NCBI GenBank assembly: GCA_900540685.1
Contig: UQGS01000002.1
Coordinates: forward strand, 13,383 to 77,382
From: an uncultured Catenibacterium sp.
GTDB lineage: Bacteria; Bacillota_I; Bacilli_A; Erysipelotrichales; Coprobacillaceae
Direction: 5' to 3'
Length of the DNA: 64,000 bases
Positions 42,406 through 54,267 of the stretch are shown one piece after another; position 1 is the first letter of the stretch, and the number at the start of each line of letters is the position of its first letter. The notes below the pieces were generated by a model. The model worked only from the letters and a program-made list of their open reading frames with translations. It was not told the DNA's origin and did no database searches. Made by a program: the position numbers and the translations under genes.

Positions 42406-42591
42406 ATGTCTAGAAAATGTCAGCTTAGCGGTAAAGGACCTATGTCTGGTAACAACCGTTCTCATGCATTAAACGCTACAAGAAGAAAGTGGAATGTTAA
42501 CTTACAGAAAGCTACTGTCATCATCGATGGTAAGCCTACAAAGGTAAGAGTTTCTGCAAGACAGTTAAGAACTTTAAGAAAGAGCGCTTAA
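42406..42591 (+). CDS. rpmB: 50S ribosomal protein L28
   Basis: 61 residues: [46 protein letters not shown]. Binds 23S rRNA in the large subunit. Only one Cys, so the zinc-free form. ATG 42406 is chosen after AAAGGATGG; an in-frame upstream GTG lies in that ribosome site. The only plus-strand gene in the 40-64 kb block. Confidence 0.96.
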   Translation: MSRKCQLSGKGPMSGNNRSHALNATRRKWNVNLQKATVIIDGKPTKVRVSARQLRTLRKSA

Positions 42592-42601
42592 TCGATATAA
42601 T

Positions 42602-42631
42602 AATAGAGGCTGGTAACAGCCTCTTTTATTT
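42602..42631. terminator. Bidirectional terminator between rpmB and the HAD gene
   Basis: AGAGGCTG (42605-42612) / CAGCCTCT (42617-42624), 4-base loop, T-run to each side. Confidence 0.82.
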
Positions 42632-43303
42632 TACTATGTCTAACACTTCTATGAGTTTGTCTATTTCATATGTGACAGCTTGTGAAGTGTTTTTTTGATG
42701 TTCAGGATTAAAGTAGCATGTATCTATTCCTGCGTTTTCTCCACCTTTTATATCACTTGTAAGTGAGTCTCCAATAATAATTGTGGTATCAGGGGCATAG
42801 TGAGTCTTTTCTTTAATATAGTTAAAGTAAGTGAGATCAGGCTTTTCATATCCTATATCTTCTGAGATGAATATATCATCGAATAAGTCATAAAGCCCTG
42901 TACCCTTTAATTTGCCTAACTGAGCGACTTTTGAGCCATTTGAGGCTGCATACTGCCTGCATTGTGGTTTAAGCGCCAAAATGACTTCTAAGGCATTCTC
43001 ATTTAAACAATAATATGTGCCCAGTGCTTCCTGATAGTCTTTATTAAACTGTATACCATCAATAGAGACATTTAGCAATGCGAAAAAATCCTCAAAACGT
43101 TTTATCATGAGTTCATTTCTTCTTGAATGATCCTTTTCAATCATCTTCCAGCATTCTTTATTGATCTTTTTGTATTCTTCAAATTGTGCTTCTGTCATAG
43201 ATACACCATACTTCTCTAGACATTTTTCCATGCTGATTCTTTCAGACATTTCAAAATTAAGAAGTGTGCCATCTATATCCCATAATATAGTCTTATATCT
43301 CAT
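42626..43303 (-). CDS. HAD hydrolase, YjjG-like pyrimidine nucleotidase
   Basis: 225 residues. Motif I LWDIDGTLLNF, motif II AASNGSK, motif III lysine in EKPDLTYF, motif IV IIIGDSLTSDIKGG. The large cap domain and overall pattern fit the YjjG family that removes phosphate from non-canonical pyrimidine nucleotides; the substrate is inferred. 50 bases after dnaJ on the same strand. Confidence 0.85.
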   Translation of the reverse strand: MRYKTILWDIDGTLLNFEMSERISMEKCLEKYGVSMTEAQFEEYKKINKECWKMIEKDHSRRNELMIKRFEDFFALLNVSIDGIQFNKDYQEALGTYYCLNENALEVILALKPQCRQYAASNGSKVAQLGKLKGTGLYDLFDDIFISEDIGYEKPDLTYFNYIKEKTHYAPDTTIIIGDSLTSDIKGGENAGIDTCYFNPEHQKNTSQAVTYEIDKLIEVLDIVK

Positions 43304-43353
43304 AATTTCCTCCTTATTTTATTATACAAAAAAGATAGGAATAGACAATATCC

Positions 43354-44478
43354 CTATCTCTTGAATGATTTCTTGAACTGATCAAAAATAGATTCTTTTT
43401 CATCAAGTTCTTTAAGTTTTGTATAAAGGTCTTTTTCTTTCTTGCTGAGCTTCTTAGGAATAGAAACATTGACCTGAACATACTGATCACCATAAGTATC
43501 ACCACGCATGTTCTTAACACCTTTACCCTTAAGTCTCATGACTGTACCAGTCTGAGTTCCTGCAGGAATCTTCATAGTCACATCACCATAAACAGTAGGT
43601 ACTTCTACTTCGCAGCCAAGAGTTGCATCCACTGCAGAAACTGGAACTGATATAGAAATATCATTACCATTTCTCACAAAGTATTTATGTGGACGAACAT
43701 AGATTTCTACATATAAGTCCCCATTAGGTCCGCCATTGACGCCACGCTGTCCTTTACCAGCGACACGTAACTGCTGATGAGAATTAATACCAGCTGGGAT
43801 AGTTAATTCAACAGTGACATTCTTATTAATATATCCTGAACCATGACAATGTGGGCACTTATCCTTGACTACCTTACCTGTACCATGACAGTCTGGACAG
43901 ACTGTTTCATTAATGATAGTACCAAATGGTGAACGCTGCTGTACTCTAATACGTCCTGTACCACCACATCTAGAACATGTATGCACATCATTAGGATTCT
44001 TCGCACCTGTACCATGACAATGAGAACACTGTTCATCATAGTTAATCTTAAGTTCAGTCTTTTTGCCCTTGATAGCATCCATGAAATCAATTTCTATCTG
44101 AACATAACGGTCTTCACCTTTTTGTGGTCCTGTAGGTCTTCTAGAACGTGACTGTCCTCCGCCAAAGAATGAACCGAAGATATCACCAAAGTCCATATCT
44201 TCAAATCCACCAAATCCCTGGCCACCAAATCCTCCAGCACCTGCACCACCCTGTTCAAATGCTGCATGTCCATAACGGTCATAAGCGGCCTTCTTATTCT
44301 CATCAGAAAGAACTTCATAGGCTTCATTGACTTCCTTGAACTTTTCTGCTGCATCAGGCGCCTTATTCACATCAGGGTGATATTTCTTTGCCATCTTACG
44401 ATAGGCACGTTTTATTTCATCTTTCGAAGCATCCTTGGATACACCAAGGACTTCATAGTAATCTCTCTTATCTGCCAT
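43354..44478 (-). CDS. dnaJ: Chaperone protein DnaJ
   Basis: 374 residues. J domain with HPD ([11 protein letters not shown]), Gly/Phe region ([17 protein letters not shown]), four zinc-binding CxxCxGxG repeats ([32 protein letters not shown]) and the C-terminal substrate domains. Type I Hsp40 partner of DnaK. Final gene of hrcA-grpE-dnaK-dnaJ. Confidence 0.97.
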   Translation of the reverse strand: MADKRDYYEVLGVSKDASKDEIKRAYRKMAKKYHPDVNKAPDAAEKFKEVNEAYEVLSDENKKAAYDRYGHAAFEQGGAGAGGFGGQGFGGFEDMDFGDIFGSFFGGGQSRSRRPTGPQKGEDRYVQIEIDFMDAIKGKKTELKINYDEQCSHCHGTGAKNPNDVHTCSRCGGTGRIRVQQRSPFGTIINETVCPDCHGTGKVVKDKCPHCHGSGYINKNVTVELTIPAGINSHQQLRVAGKGQRGVNGGPNGDLYVEIYVRPHKYFVRNGNDISISVPVSAVDATLGCEVEVPTVYGDVTMKIPAGTQTGTVMRLKGKGVKNMRGDTYGDQYVQVNVSIPKKLSKKEKDLYTKLKELDEKESIFDQFKKSFKR

Positions 44479-44499
44479 AAATCACACCTCATTTAATAT

Positions 44500-44524
44500 A
44501 AGCCAAGGGGATTTCCCTTGGCTT
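44500..44524 (-). terminator. Hairpin between dnaK and dnaJ
   Basis: AAGCCAAGGG / CCCTTGGCTT, 10-base arms and a 5-base loop, without a clear T-run on the minus strand. It may stabilise the dnaK message or attenuate dnaJ. Confidence 0.55.
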
Positions 44525-44529
44525 TCTTG

Positions 44530-46913
<2,384 letters not shown>

Positions 46914-46926
46914 GGTCTCACCTCTT

Positions 46927-47949
46927 CTACTCATCATTTTCCTTGATGATTCTTTCTATATTTTCAGTAATATATTCTACAAGCGATACAACTTTCTTGT
47001 AAGGCATACGCGTTGGACCGATTACAGAAATCGTTCCTTTGTTAGCTCCTCCTGTATCAAAAGAAGATGAAATAACAGATACGTCATCAAGTCCAGATAC
47101 ATTTGAATCATCACCAATCAACACCTTGATGCCATCGTCATCTGTTGGTGCTAAGAAATTCCAATTTGACGAATTTTCAAATGCACTCACTAATTTTCTT
47201 AACTTGTTGACATCATTGTATTCTGGTTGATATAACAAATGATCTTTACCAGAGAAATATACATTGTTTCTTGCGAATTTCATAAATGCTTCTAAGAAAG
47301 CATTAAACAAGATTTCATGTTCCTTGATTCTCGTATTGAGGATTGGCTTGACATCGTTTTCTAATTTATCTGCTACCTGATTGATTGGTGTACCTACTAG
47401 TGTATCATTCATTACTGATACACAAGCCTGTAAATCATCTAGACTCAATGTCTCAGATAAAGTGAAAACTCGATTTTCTACATGTCCCTTATCCGTCACT
47501 ATGATGGCTGTCACATTTCTTGTTCCAATTGGAACAAGTGTGATGTTCTGCAGACATTCATAGCTTGAATTAGGTCCTAGAGCAACCGCCGTCAGATCAG
47601 TCAACTGGCTTAACATTTCGCAGCTTTCTTTAATCAAACTATTTAATGATTGATGTGTATCACTAAAGATTGTTGCAACCTGATTTTTCACCTGTTCGTC
47701 GACATTTGGCTGAAGCAAAGTATTGACATAATAGTAATATCCCTTCTTAGAAGGAACACGACCAGAAGATGTATGTGTCTTCACTAGAAAGCCAAGTTCT
47801 TCAAGCTTGCTCATTTCATTTCGGATAGTGGCGCTTGAATAAGGTAATTCATATTTTGTCATCAATAGCTTAGATCCAACAGGTTCTGCTGTTTCAATAA
47901 ACTCTTCGACAATATATTTAAATATTAGCATTTGTCTTGCCGATAGCAT
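46927..47949 (-). CDS. hrcA: Heat-inducible repressor HrcA
   Basis: 340 residues. N-terminal winged helix (MLSARQMLIFKYIVEEFIE, TAEPVGSKLLMTKYELPYSSATIRNEMSKLE) and C-terminal GAF-like domain (LIGDDSNVSGLDDVSVISSSF, TISVIGPTRMPYKKV). Represses this operon through CIRCE. ATG 47949 is chosen after AAGGAGG; a longer frame starting at 48003 would run through the promoter and operator. Confidence 0.95.
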   Translation of the reverse strand: MLSARQMLIFKYIVEEFIETAEPVGSKLLMTKYELPYSSATIRNEMSKLEELGFLVKTHTSSGRVPSKKGYYYYVNTLLQPNVDEQVKNQVATIFSDTHQSLNSLIKESCEMLSQLTDLTAVALGPNSSYECLQNITLVPIGTRNVTAIIVTDKGHVENRVFTLSETLSLDDLQACVSVMNDTLVGTPINQVADKLENDVKPILNTRIKEHEILFNAFLEAFMKFARNNVYFSGKDHLLYQPEYNDVNKLRKLVSAFENSSNWNFLAPTDDDGIKVLIGDDSNVSGLDDVSVISSSFDTGGANKGTISVIGPTRMPYKKVVSLVEYITENIERIIKENDE

Positions 47950-47963
47950 CCTCAAGCACCTCC

Positions 47964-47990
47964 TTAGCACTCTTTTTCCTCTTGTGCTAG
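47964..47990. promoter_or_regulatory. CIRCE-like operator 1
   Basis: TTAGCACTC - 9 bases - TTGTGCTAG. The left half is perfect; the right half matches 6 of 9 of GAGTGCTAA. Lies between the -10 and the hrcA start. Confidence 0.8.
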
Positions 47991-47994
47991 ATTC

Positions 47995-48022
47995 ATTATA
48001 CATTCTTTTTTAGCAGTGTCAA
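47995..48022 (-). promoter_or_regulatory. Promoter of the hrcA-grpE-dnaK-dnaJ operon
   Basis: On the minus strand perfect TTGACA (48017-48022) and perfect TATAAT (47995-48000), 16 bases apart. Confidence 0.9.
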
Positions 48023-48036
48023 GACTTTAGTGCTAG
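48010..48036. promoter_or_regulatory. CIRCE-like operator 2, overlapping the -35
   Basis: TTAGCAGTG - 9 bases - TAGTGCTAG: each half matches 7 of 9 of the CIRCE consensus, with exact 9-base spacing. It covers the -35 hexamer, so HrcA could block polymerase from both sides of the promoter. Confidence 0.65.
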
Positions 48037-48042
48037 TTTCTG

Positions 48043-48076
48043 CAAAAAACGGTTTCCCTTTTTTGAGAAACCGTTA
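48043..48076 (-). terminator. Terminator after hemW
   Basis: Minus-strand stem AACGGTTTC / GAAACCGTT followed by T6; separates hemW from the heat-shock operon. Confidence 0.85.
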
Positions 48077-48078
48077 AG

Positions 48079-49170
48079 CTATTCTGGCAAGAAATCTAGA
48101 AGAATGGAATTAAGAAGATCAAGCGTATGATTTGTTTTTAAATGCTTATTTTCAATAATCAATAATTGATTTTCTAGGTTCTTAGTAAGAGCTTCTTTAT
48201 ATACTTCTTCTATTGAACGATGATATCTTCTTTTAAATTCATCGAGGTCCAATCCCTCTTCTAGACGCAAGGACATCATGAGGTGATTAAACATTGTATC
48301 TTCGATTGTTTCTTTTTCTATATATATTGTATTCTTTTCCTGCAAATAATCAGTAAGACTACGCGAGTGCGAGATGAGTTCATCATCTATTTTACCAGTC
48401 GCACCTATCCCCACACCATAATAGTTCTCATAATGCCAGTAGACTTTATTATGTTCTGATTCATGATCCCTTAACGCATAATTAGATACCTCATAACGAT
48501 GAAAACCTGCATGATGAAGTGTTTCTACAATATAATCACTCCATATTCCTTCTGTTTCTTCATCAAGAGGTTCATAGTTGTCATAAAGTCTAGTATGTTC
48601 TTCTAATATAAGCGAATAATAAGATAAATGATTGATAGGAAGTGATAAGGCAGTATTTAAGTCTTCCTTCACATCTTCTAGTGTCTGTCCTGGAAGTCCA
48701 TACATGAGATCAAGAGAGATATGCTTAAAGCCAATAGCCTTCGCATTTCTTACGACTTCTTTTGCAATATCGGAGGTGTGATAACGTTCAATTCTTTTTA
48801 ATAATGTATTATTAAATGTCTGTACACCAACACTTAAGCGATTGACACCATGACTATGCATAGTTTCTAGTTTATCTAGCGTGGCTGATTCAGGATTGAC
48901 TTCTATTGTATATTCAACAGTTTCATCACCTACAAAAGGATCTATCATATTCAATAATGTCTTTAATTGATTTAAAGAAAGAGCACTCGGTGTCCCTCCT
49001 CCTATATAAATTGTTCTCATAATATGATGAGGAAGTGCATCAAGTTCTTTCTTTAAACAGTTCAAATATTTTTCTACAAATTCTTCACGATAATACACCT
49101 TTGCGAAATCACAATAAGAACATATATGATCACAAAAAGGAATATGAATATAAAGTGCTTTAGTTTCCAT
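48079..49170 (-). CDS. hemW: Radical SAM protein HemW-like
   Basis: 363 residues. Radical SAM cluster CDHICSYCDF near the N-terminus, then TIYIGGGTPSAL, VNPESATLDKL, GVNRLSVGVQTFNN, SLDLMYGLPGQT and SNYALRDHESEHNKVYWHYENYYGVGIGA. HemW, once called oxygen-independent coproporphyrinogen oxidase, is a heme chaperone in several bacteria; the activity here is not proven. The start lies one base after holA's stop. Confidence 0.88.
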   Translation of the reverse strand: METKALYIHIPFCDHICSYCDFAKVYYREEFVEKYLNCLKKELDALPHHIMRTIYIGGGTPSALSLNQLKTLLNMIDPFVGDETVEYTIEVNPESATLDKLETMHSHGVNRLSVGVQTFNNTLLKRIERYHTSDIAKEVVRNAKAIGFKHISLDLMYGLPGQTLEDVKEDLNTALSLPINHLSYYSLILEEHTRLYDNYEPLDEETEGIWSDYIVETLHHAGFHRYEVSNYALRDHESEHNKVYWHYENYYGVGIGATGKIDDELISHSRSLTDYLQEKNTIYIEKETIEDTMFNHLMMSLRLEEGLDLDEFKRRYHRSIEEVYKEALTKNLENQLLIIENKHLKTNHTLDLLNSILLDFLPE

Positions 49171-49171
49171 A

Positions 49172-50131
49172 TTATATCCTCATCAAGAAGAGTTCGAGTC
49201 CTCTAAACTTATCTACTGTACCAGTCTTGATAGCATAATCAAGTTCAGATAAGGCATAGAGTTTTTCCATCAGTTCAGTGATATCAAAATGAGCAGCATT
49301 TTTACGGATTGGATAGATGGCACGTGGATTAAGACCTAGCGCTGAGGCAATATCATTATCACGATAGCCCTTCTTGCTCATAATAGAGACCTGGTAGAGA
49401 TTACGCAAAGAATTCGCAATTAAACCTATGAGTTCTAAAGGATCATGTTTTTTAGAAATCAAATCCTGATAAACACGCATTGTGTTTCTTAAATCATGAT
49501 TCAATAATGCATTAGTTAACTTGAAAACGTCCTCTTCAATACGTGGTGGTACAAGTCTTTCAACATCTTCCTTCTTTATACTATGTGTATATAAACATAG
49601 TTTTTCTACTTGATTAGAAATAGTCAAAAGATCATTACCACAACGGTCCAACAATAAAGCAAGCGCATTATCTTCAATAGAGGCATTTCTATGAACTATT
49701 GCTTCTCTAGTCGCTTTATAAAGCTGATTGAAGGTTAGTTTCTCCATTTCATACCATTTGGCATGCTGACGTAATGACTTGACGACTTTCTTTCTTTCAT
49801 CAAAGTTACGCTGATCCTGATAGATCACAAATACAGTTGAGGGATTATCATGCTCAATATAATCTAAAAACAACTTGATATCTTCATCTGTCACAAGCTT
49901 CTTTTTAGGTTTTTCTTTTGTAAGAAAAATAGGATTCTTTAAAACAACCATCTTATATTCTGTAATAAAAGGCTGTGTTAAAGCATCTTCTATGATTTCC
50001 TTCATTGGTGTTTCACCTGCGTGATAAACCATATAGTTCATATCATCACTTGTACATTGATATTTCTTCTTTAAATCCTCTAACCTTTGAGCGAGTAATA
50101 GTTTTTCTTCTCCATATAATACAATATTCAT
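49172..50131 (-). CDS. holA: DNA polymerase III subunit delta
   Basis: 319 residues. Clamp-loader pattern: NIVLYGEEKLLLAQRLEDLKK, an alpha/beta AAA-like N-terminal part without Walker motifs, and C-terminal collar (VFKLTNALLNHDLRNTMRVYQDL, LIANSLRNLYQVSIMSKKGY, LNPRAIYPI, LDYAIKTGTVDKFRGLELFL). Opens the beta clamp. Follows comEC with a 38-base gap, the common order comEA-comEC-holA. Confidence 0.92.
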   Translation of the reverse strand: MNIVLYGEEKLLLAQRLEDLKKKYQCTSDDMNYMVYHAGETPMKEIIEDALTQPFITEYKMVVLKNPIFLTKEKPKKKLVTDEDIKLFLDYIEHDNPSTVFVIYQDQRNFDERKKVVKSLRQHAKWYEMEKLTFNQLYKATREAIVHRNASIEDNALALLLDRCGNDLLTISNQVEKLCLYTHSIKKEDVERLVPPRIEEDVFKLTNALLNHDLRNTMRVYQDLISKKHDPLELIGLIANSLRNLYQVSIMSKKGYRDNDIASALGLNPRAIYPIRKNAAHFDITELMEKLYALSELDYAIKTGTVDKFRGLELFLMRI

Positions 50132-50169
50132 AGTTCTCCATCCTTTTGTCCTATTCTACCATAGATTCA

Positions 50170-52149
50170 TTAATAACGGTAAATAAGATGTTCTCCTAAA
50201 TAAGTGATAATAGAAAAGCTGCCATCAAGATCAGTACGTAATATCTTAATCTTTCTTTCCTCTAAACGTTTAATCACAATGTGAGCTGGATGTCCATAAA
50301 GATTATGTTCTCCTACACCAATCATCGCGATACGTGGATGCACCATTTGAAAGAAAGTAACTGAAGAAGAATAGCCACTACCATGATGTGCGACCTTTAA
50401 AACATCAATATCTATTTTTCCATATTTCTTATAAAGATCTTCTTCTACATTACTTGGGATATCTCCAGTAAACAAATAAGTATAGCCTCCTGTTGTGACT
50501 AACATAACTAATGAGTTTTCATTGGTAGAAGGATAAATGACATCACTCTTAAGCATCTTGATAGTAATAAGTTTATTCTTTTCTTCTTCCTGATACGTAT
50601 CAATGATGCGCTTGACTTGATATTTCTTCTTTAATGACTCTAAGGCTCCATAATGATCATAATCATGATGGGATATATATACTCTATCAATATACGGAAC
50701 ACCCTGTGATTTAAGAAACGGAATGACATTATGAGAGGCAATGTCATATTCCCTGTTACCTCCTGTATCGATGAGATAATTGCCTTGATTAAAAGGAAGA
50801 CGAATCAATGAACAATCTCCCTGCCCTACATCAATTGTAGAGACCTGGGTATAAGGCTTATAGATACTATATATATGGAAACTGAGCATAAGTGCACATA
50901 ACAGAGACATAGAAAACTGTATACTCTTCTTCTCTTCCAACAATAAGAAGATATTAAATAAGATAGCATAGTAAAGAATAATGAATGAGAGTGTTGGTTT
51001 CTGGAAGATGATTTCCGCATTGAATGAAGTAATAAAGTTCAAGATCATCTGCTGATAAGTGATCATCATCTTCATAATAAGATTTATTGGAAAAATAAGA
51101 GAAATAAGTGTTACAACATAAAAGCATGAAATAAAAGGAGAAAGAAGAACAGTTAAAAAATATGAAAAGATATTGATAGAGAAGTTAAGCGTAAGGACAA
51201 TGGGAATACCACCTAAATAGATAAGGAAAGAGCGATATGGGAAATGTTTTGTCATAATGACAAGAAAATAGATAAAATAAGAGAAGACAAAAGAAATACT
51301 GAAGATGATGTAAGGATTCTTAATAACATTAAATAAAACAAGAAATGAGAGTACATCTAATTGATTGAACTTCTCTTTTACAAGATCATAGCCGACAAGC
51401 ATATAAAAAGCACGATGTAAGGATATATTATAAGGTATAGAAAAGACATAGAAGCCTATAAGTATTTTGATAATGATATCCGCAATATCCTCACGTACAA
51501 TCGATTTAATAAGACCGAGACATTTGTAAAGCAAATGAATATGCATGCCTGAGAGAGCGAACATATGTACAAGAGAAAGACTTGTTAGTAAAGAATAGTC
51601 TTCTTTAATCGCTTCATCTTTAATACCTAGAATAAAAAGCTTTTGATAGCTTTTTATAGATTTTGAGGAAGAGAACTGTTTTTCTAGTAATTGATAAAAG
51701 GAAGGATGAGATGAAACAGAAGTCACATGAGTGATTTTAGCCTTTGCGACAATTTGATTGGCTTTAAGTGAATGATATTCATCATAGCCAATCGGATCTT
51801 TACGATGCTTAATATCTAGAAAATTAAGTTTTACAAGTACTTCATCATTATATTGAAATTTATGATCTGTATAGGCTTTAATCTTCCCATAATCAGTGTT
51901 TAAAACAACATAATTATCTCTTATATCTTTCACCTTTCCTGAAACAATAGAAGGTACTTCTGGTGAAGTGACTGGTCTTAATATAATAGGTATTAAAAAA
52001 AGAAGAAACAACATTCTTCTTCCAAAGCGTTTGATGAGATATATGAAATAAACTAGTAGAAATATATAAAAGAGTGGATGAACAAGATATGCAACAGCGA
52101 GTAATAAGACAAATACAGCATAATACACTAAATGGTATCTTAAAGGCAT
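50170..52149 (-). CDS. comEC: DNA internalization protein ComEC/Rec2
   Basis: 659 residues. About ten membrane helices with the competence domain (LSLVHMFALSGMHIHLLYKCLGL, IPYNISLHRAFYMLV), and a C-terminal metallo-beta-lactamase-like domain: VGQGDCSLIRLP, ISHHDYDHYGALESLKK, LLFTGDI-type (TYLFTGDIPSNVEEDLY), VAHHGSGYSSS. Forms the transport channel for single-stranded DNA. Overlaps comEA by 10 bases. Whether the cell is competent is not shown. Confidence 0.92.
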   Translation of the reverse strand: MPLRYHLVYYAVFVLLLAVAYLVHPLFYIFLLVYFIYLIKRFGRRMLFLLFLIPIILRPVTSPEVPSIVSGKVKDIRDNYVVLNTDYGKIKAYTDHKFQYNDEVLVKLNFLDIKHRKDPIGYDEYHSLKANQIVAKAKITHVTSVSSHPSFYQLLEKQFSSSKSIKSYQKLFILGIKDEAIKEDYSLLTSLSLVHMFALSGMHIHLLYKCLGLIKSIVREDIADIIIKILIGFYVFSIPYNISLHRAFYMLVGYDLVKEKFNQLDVLSFLVLFNVIKNPYIIFSISFVFSYFIYFLVIMTKHFPYRSFLIYLGGIPIVLTLNFSINIFSYFLTVLLSPFISCFYVVTLISLIFPINLIMKMMITYQQMILNFITSFNAEIIFQKPTLSFIILYYAILFNIFLLLEEKKSIQFSMSLLCALMLSFHIYSIYKPYTQVSTIDVGQGDCSLIRLPFNQGNYLIDTGGNREYDIASHNVIPFLKSQGVPYIDRVYISHHDYDHYGALESLKKKYQVKRIIDTYQEEEKNKLITIKMLKSDVIYPSTNENSLVMLVTTGGYTYLFTGDIPSNVEEDLYKKYGKIDIDVLKVAHHGSGYSSSVTFFQMVHPRIAMIGVGEHNLYGHPAHIVIKRLEERKIKILRTDLDGSFSIITYLGEHLIYRY

Positions 52150-52610
52150 AGATAGTCACGATAGATGAGATATTTCTTCTCACCAATTCCTTGTATGTTC
52201 ATGATATCTTCTATTGCATAGAAGGGTTGTATCTGTCTGTAGTCAATAAACTTCTGTGCTGTCTTTTCTCCCACTCCTTTTAAAGTCATAAAGTCTTCTA
52301 ATGTACCTTTATTGAGTGAAATCATGTTTGCTCTTTTTTCCGGTAAGTAAAAACGCATTTCTGCCTGAATACTTCTATTCATATTTAAAGAATCCATACA
52401 TGCATTCTCTTTCACTCCTACTTCCTTTACTAAATCACTCATCGTCATACCTTCTTTAATAGGCACTTCACCTGTCTTGTTAAAAGCACCTTCTAATGTG
52501 ATATAGACTTCTGATTTTTGTGTAGAGCTGACTTTTTCAGGTTTTTGATAACTATATATAAATGAGGCAATACTTAAAAGAATCAACCCTATAATCTTAA
52601 TTTGACGCAT
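52140..52610 (-). CDS. comEA: Competence protein ComEA
   Basis: 156 residues. N-terminal membrane anchor (IKIIGLILLSIASFIYSY), SLBB-like middle (VYITLEGAFNKTGEVPIKEGMTM), and helix-hairpin-helix end (SLNKGTLEDFMTLKGVGEKTAQKFIDYR, IEDIMNIQGIGEKKY). Binds incoming double-stranded DNA at the surface. Confidence 0.92.
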   Translation of the reverse strand: MRQIKIIGLILLSIASFIYSYQKPEKVSSTQKSEVYITLEGAFNKTGEVPIKEGMTMSDLVKEVGVKENACMDSLNMNRSIQAEMRFYLPEKRANMISLNKGTLEDFMTLKGVGEKTAQKFIDYRQIQPFYAIEDIMNIQGIGEKKYLIYRDYLCL

Positions 52611-52627
52611 AAAAAAAGAGAATTAAA

Positions 52628-53620
52628 TTAATTCTCTCTTGTAATATGAAAATGTCTATAAGCAAGATCTGTCGCAATTCTGCCTCTTGAAGTACGTTTG
52701 ATCAAGCCTTTTTGCAGCAGGTAAGGTTCATAGACATCTTCCAATGTCATTCTTTCTTCACCAATACTTGCAGCCAGTGCTTCTAAGCCTACTGGTCCAC
52801 CCTGGAAACGATTGATAATACCAAGTAGGTATTTATGATCGACATCATCTAATCCTAGATTATCGACCTTTAAACGGTCTAGTGCCTGCATTGTACGGTC
52901 CTTTGTGATGATTTCATCACCATAAAACTGTGCAAAGTCTCTTACACGTCTAAAGAGTCTATTCGCAATACGTGGTGTTCCTCTTGAACGTCTGGCAAGT
53001 TCCATCTTGGCTTCTTCTTCCATAGTCATACCATAGACTTTACTTGTACGAGAAATGATATCTCTGAGTTCTTCATCTTTATAATAATCAAGTTTTGCCA
53101 CAATTCCAAAACGGTCACGTAATGGAGCAGAGATATCTCCTGCACGTGTAGTCGCACCAACAAGAGTAAAAGGAGGTAAATCAATACGTACAGAACGTGT
53201 TGTGGCTTCTTTACCAATCATGACATCCACACAGAAGTCTTCCATAGCTGGATAAAGTATTTCTTCTACTACCTTATTAAGACGATGGATTTCATCAATA
53301 AAGAGCACATCACCTGGTTCTAGAGATGTAAGTAATGCAACTAGATCTCCTGTTTTTTCAATAGAAGGTCCTGTTGTAATCTTGATATGCGTTCCCATCT
53401 CATTCGCAATAATCATTGACATAGTCGTTTTACCAAGTCCTGGAGGGCCATAGAATAAAACATGATCAAGCGTCTCATCACGCATCTTAGCCGCACCTAC
53501 AAAGACACGTAGGTTTTCCTTTAAATCATGCTGACCGACATATTCATCAAAAGAAGCCGGTCTTAAAGAGCTTTCTTCATCTTCAATATGTTCATTTGTA
53601 TCTAAAATATCACGATCCAT
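52628..53620 (-). CDS. ruvB: Holliday junction DNA helicase RuvB
   Basis: 330 residues. [19 protein letters not shown], Walker [16 protein letters not shown], Walker B FIDEIHRL, sensor GATTRAG, arginine finger region DRFG, C-terminal winged helix (ATDLAYRHF). Motor for branch migration with RuvA, which is encoded 15 bases upstream. Confidence 0.97.
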   Translation of the reverse strand: MDRDILDTNEHIEDEESSLRPASFDEYVGQHDLKENLRVFVGAAKMRDETLDHVLFYGPPGLGKTTMSMIIANEMGTHIKITTGPSIEKTGDLVALLTSLEPGDVLFIDEIHRLNKVVEEILYPAMEDFCVDVMIGKEATTRSVRIDLPPFTLVGATTRAGDISAPLRDRFGIVAKLDYYKDEELRDIISRTSKVYGMTMEEEAKMELARRSRGTPRIANRLFRRVRDFAQFYGDEIITKDRTMQALDRLKVDNLGLDDVDHKYLLGIINRFQGGPVGLEALAASIGEERMTLEDVYEPYLLQKGLIKRTSRGRIATDLAYRHFHITREN

Positions 53621-53635
53621 AAGATTCTCCTTTCA

Positions 53636-54196
53636 TTATTGTGTTAATAAGGCCAATGCACGTTTGACATAGCCATTTGTATCTAAGTTTTCACCAGATA
53701 AGACTTTCATTGCCTTTTCTACATCACTTTGTTTATAACCTAATGCAATTAATACTTCAGTCGCTTCTTCATAATCTGGAGAACCTAGAGGCTTCATTGC
53801 ACGTTTATCAAACTTACCATGTAAGTCAAGAATGATCTGCTGTGCAGCTTTAGGCCCAATCCCTGGTATCTTCTTTAAATAAGCTGTATTTTTACCTTCT
53901 ATGGCATCAATAATCGCATCAATCTCACCTGTCGCAAGAATACCAATAGCTGTCTTACAACCTATCCCCTTTACTAGAATAAGCTTCTGAAATAATTCTT
54001 TTTCTTCTTTTTTCTTAAAGCCAAATAAAGTAATATCATCCTCTTTGACCTGCTGGTAGATATAGACTGTTGCATCATCACCCTTTTTAAAATTATAAGG
54101 ATTAGACACATGTACTTCATAGCCTATTCCATGATTATCTATGACAATATGATCTGAATACAGATCTGCAATGATTCCTTTGATATAACTATACAT
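53636..54196 (-). CDS. ruvA: Holliday junction protein RuvA
   Basis: 186 residues: OB-fold start MYSYIKGIIADLYSDHIVID, two helix-hairpin-helix motifs (LILVKGIGCKTAIGIL, LKKIPGIGPKAAQQIIL), and C-terminal RuvB-binding domain (EATEVLIALGYKQSDVEKAM). Recognises the four-way junction. Confidence 0.95.
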   Translation of the reverse strand: MYSYIKGIIADLYSDHIVIDNHGIGYEVHVSNPYNFKKGDDATVYIYQQVKEDDITLFGFKKKEEKELFQKLILVKGIGCKTAIGILATGEIDAIIDAIEGKNTAYLKKIPGIGPKAAQQIILDLHGKFDKRAMKPLGSPDYEEATEVLIALGYKQSDVEKAMKVLSGENLDTNGYVKRALALLTQ

Positions 54197-54237
54197 AAAA
54201 AATCTCCTTTGCGCATTTCATAATTCTATCATATGTC

Positions 54238-54267
54238 AAAAAAAAATACCATTTCTAGAAATGGTAT
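54238..54267 (-). terminator. Terminator after obgE
   Basis: Minus-strand stem ATACCATTTC / GAAATGGTAT, 2-base loop, followed by T8; overlaps the obgE stop. Confidence 0.82.

Noticed and set aside
43869..44354. Two minus-strand frames inside dnaJ
   Set aside because: Shadows of the Gly/Cys-rich dnaJ coding sequence; no protein-like domain pattern.
47950..48003. N-terminal extension of hrcA to 48003
   Set aside because: It would include the -10 hexamer and a CIRCE element; ATG 47949 has a good ribosome site.
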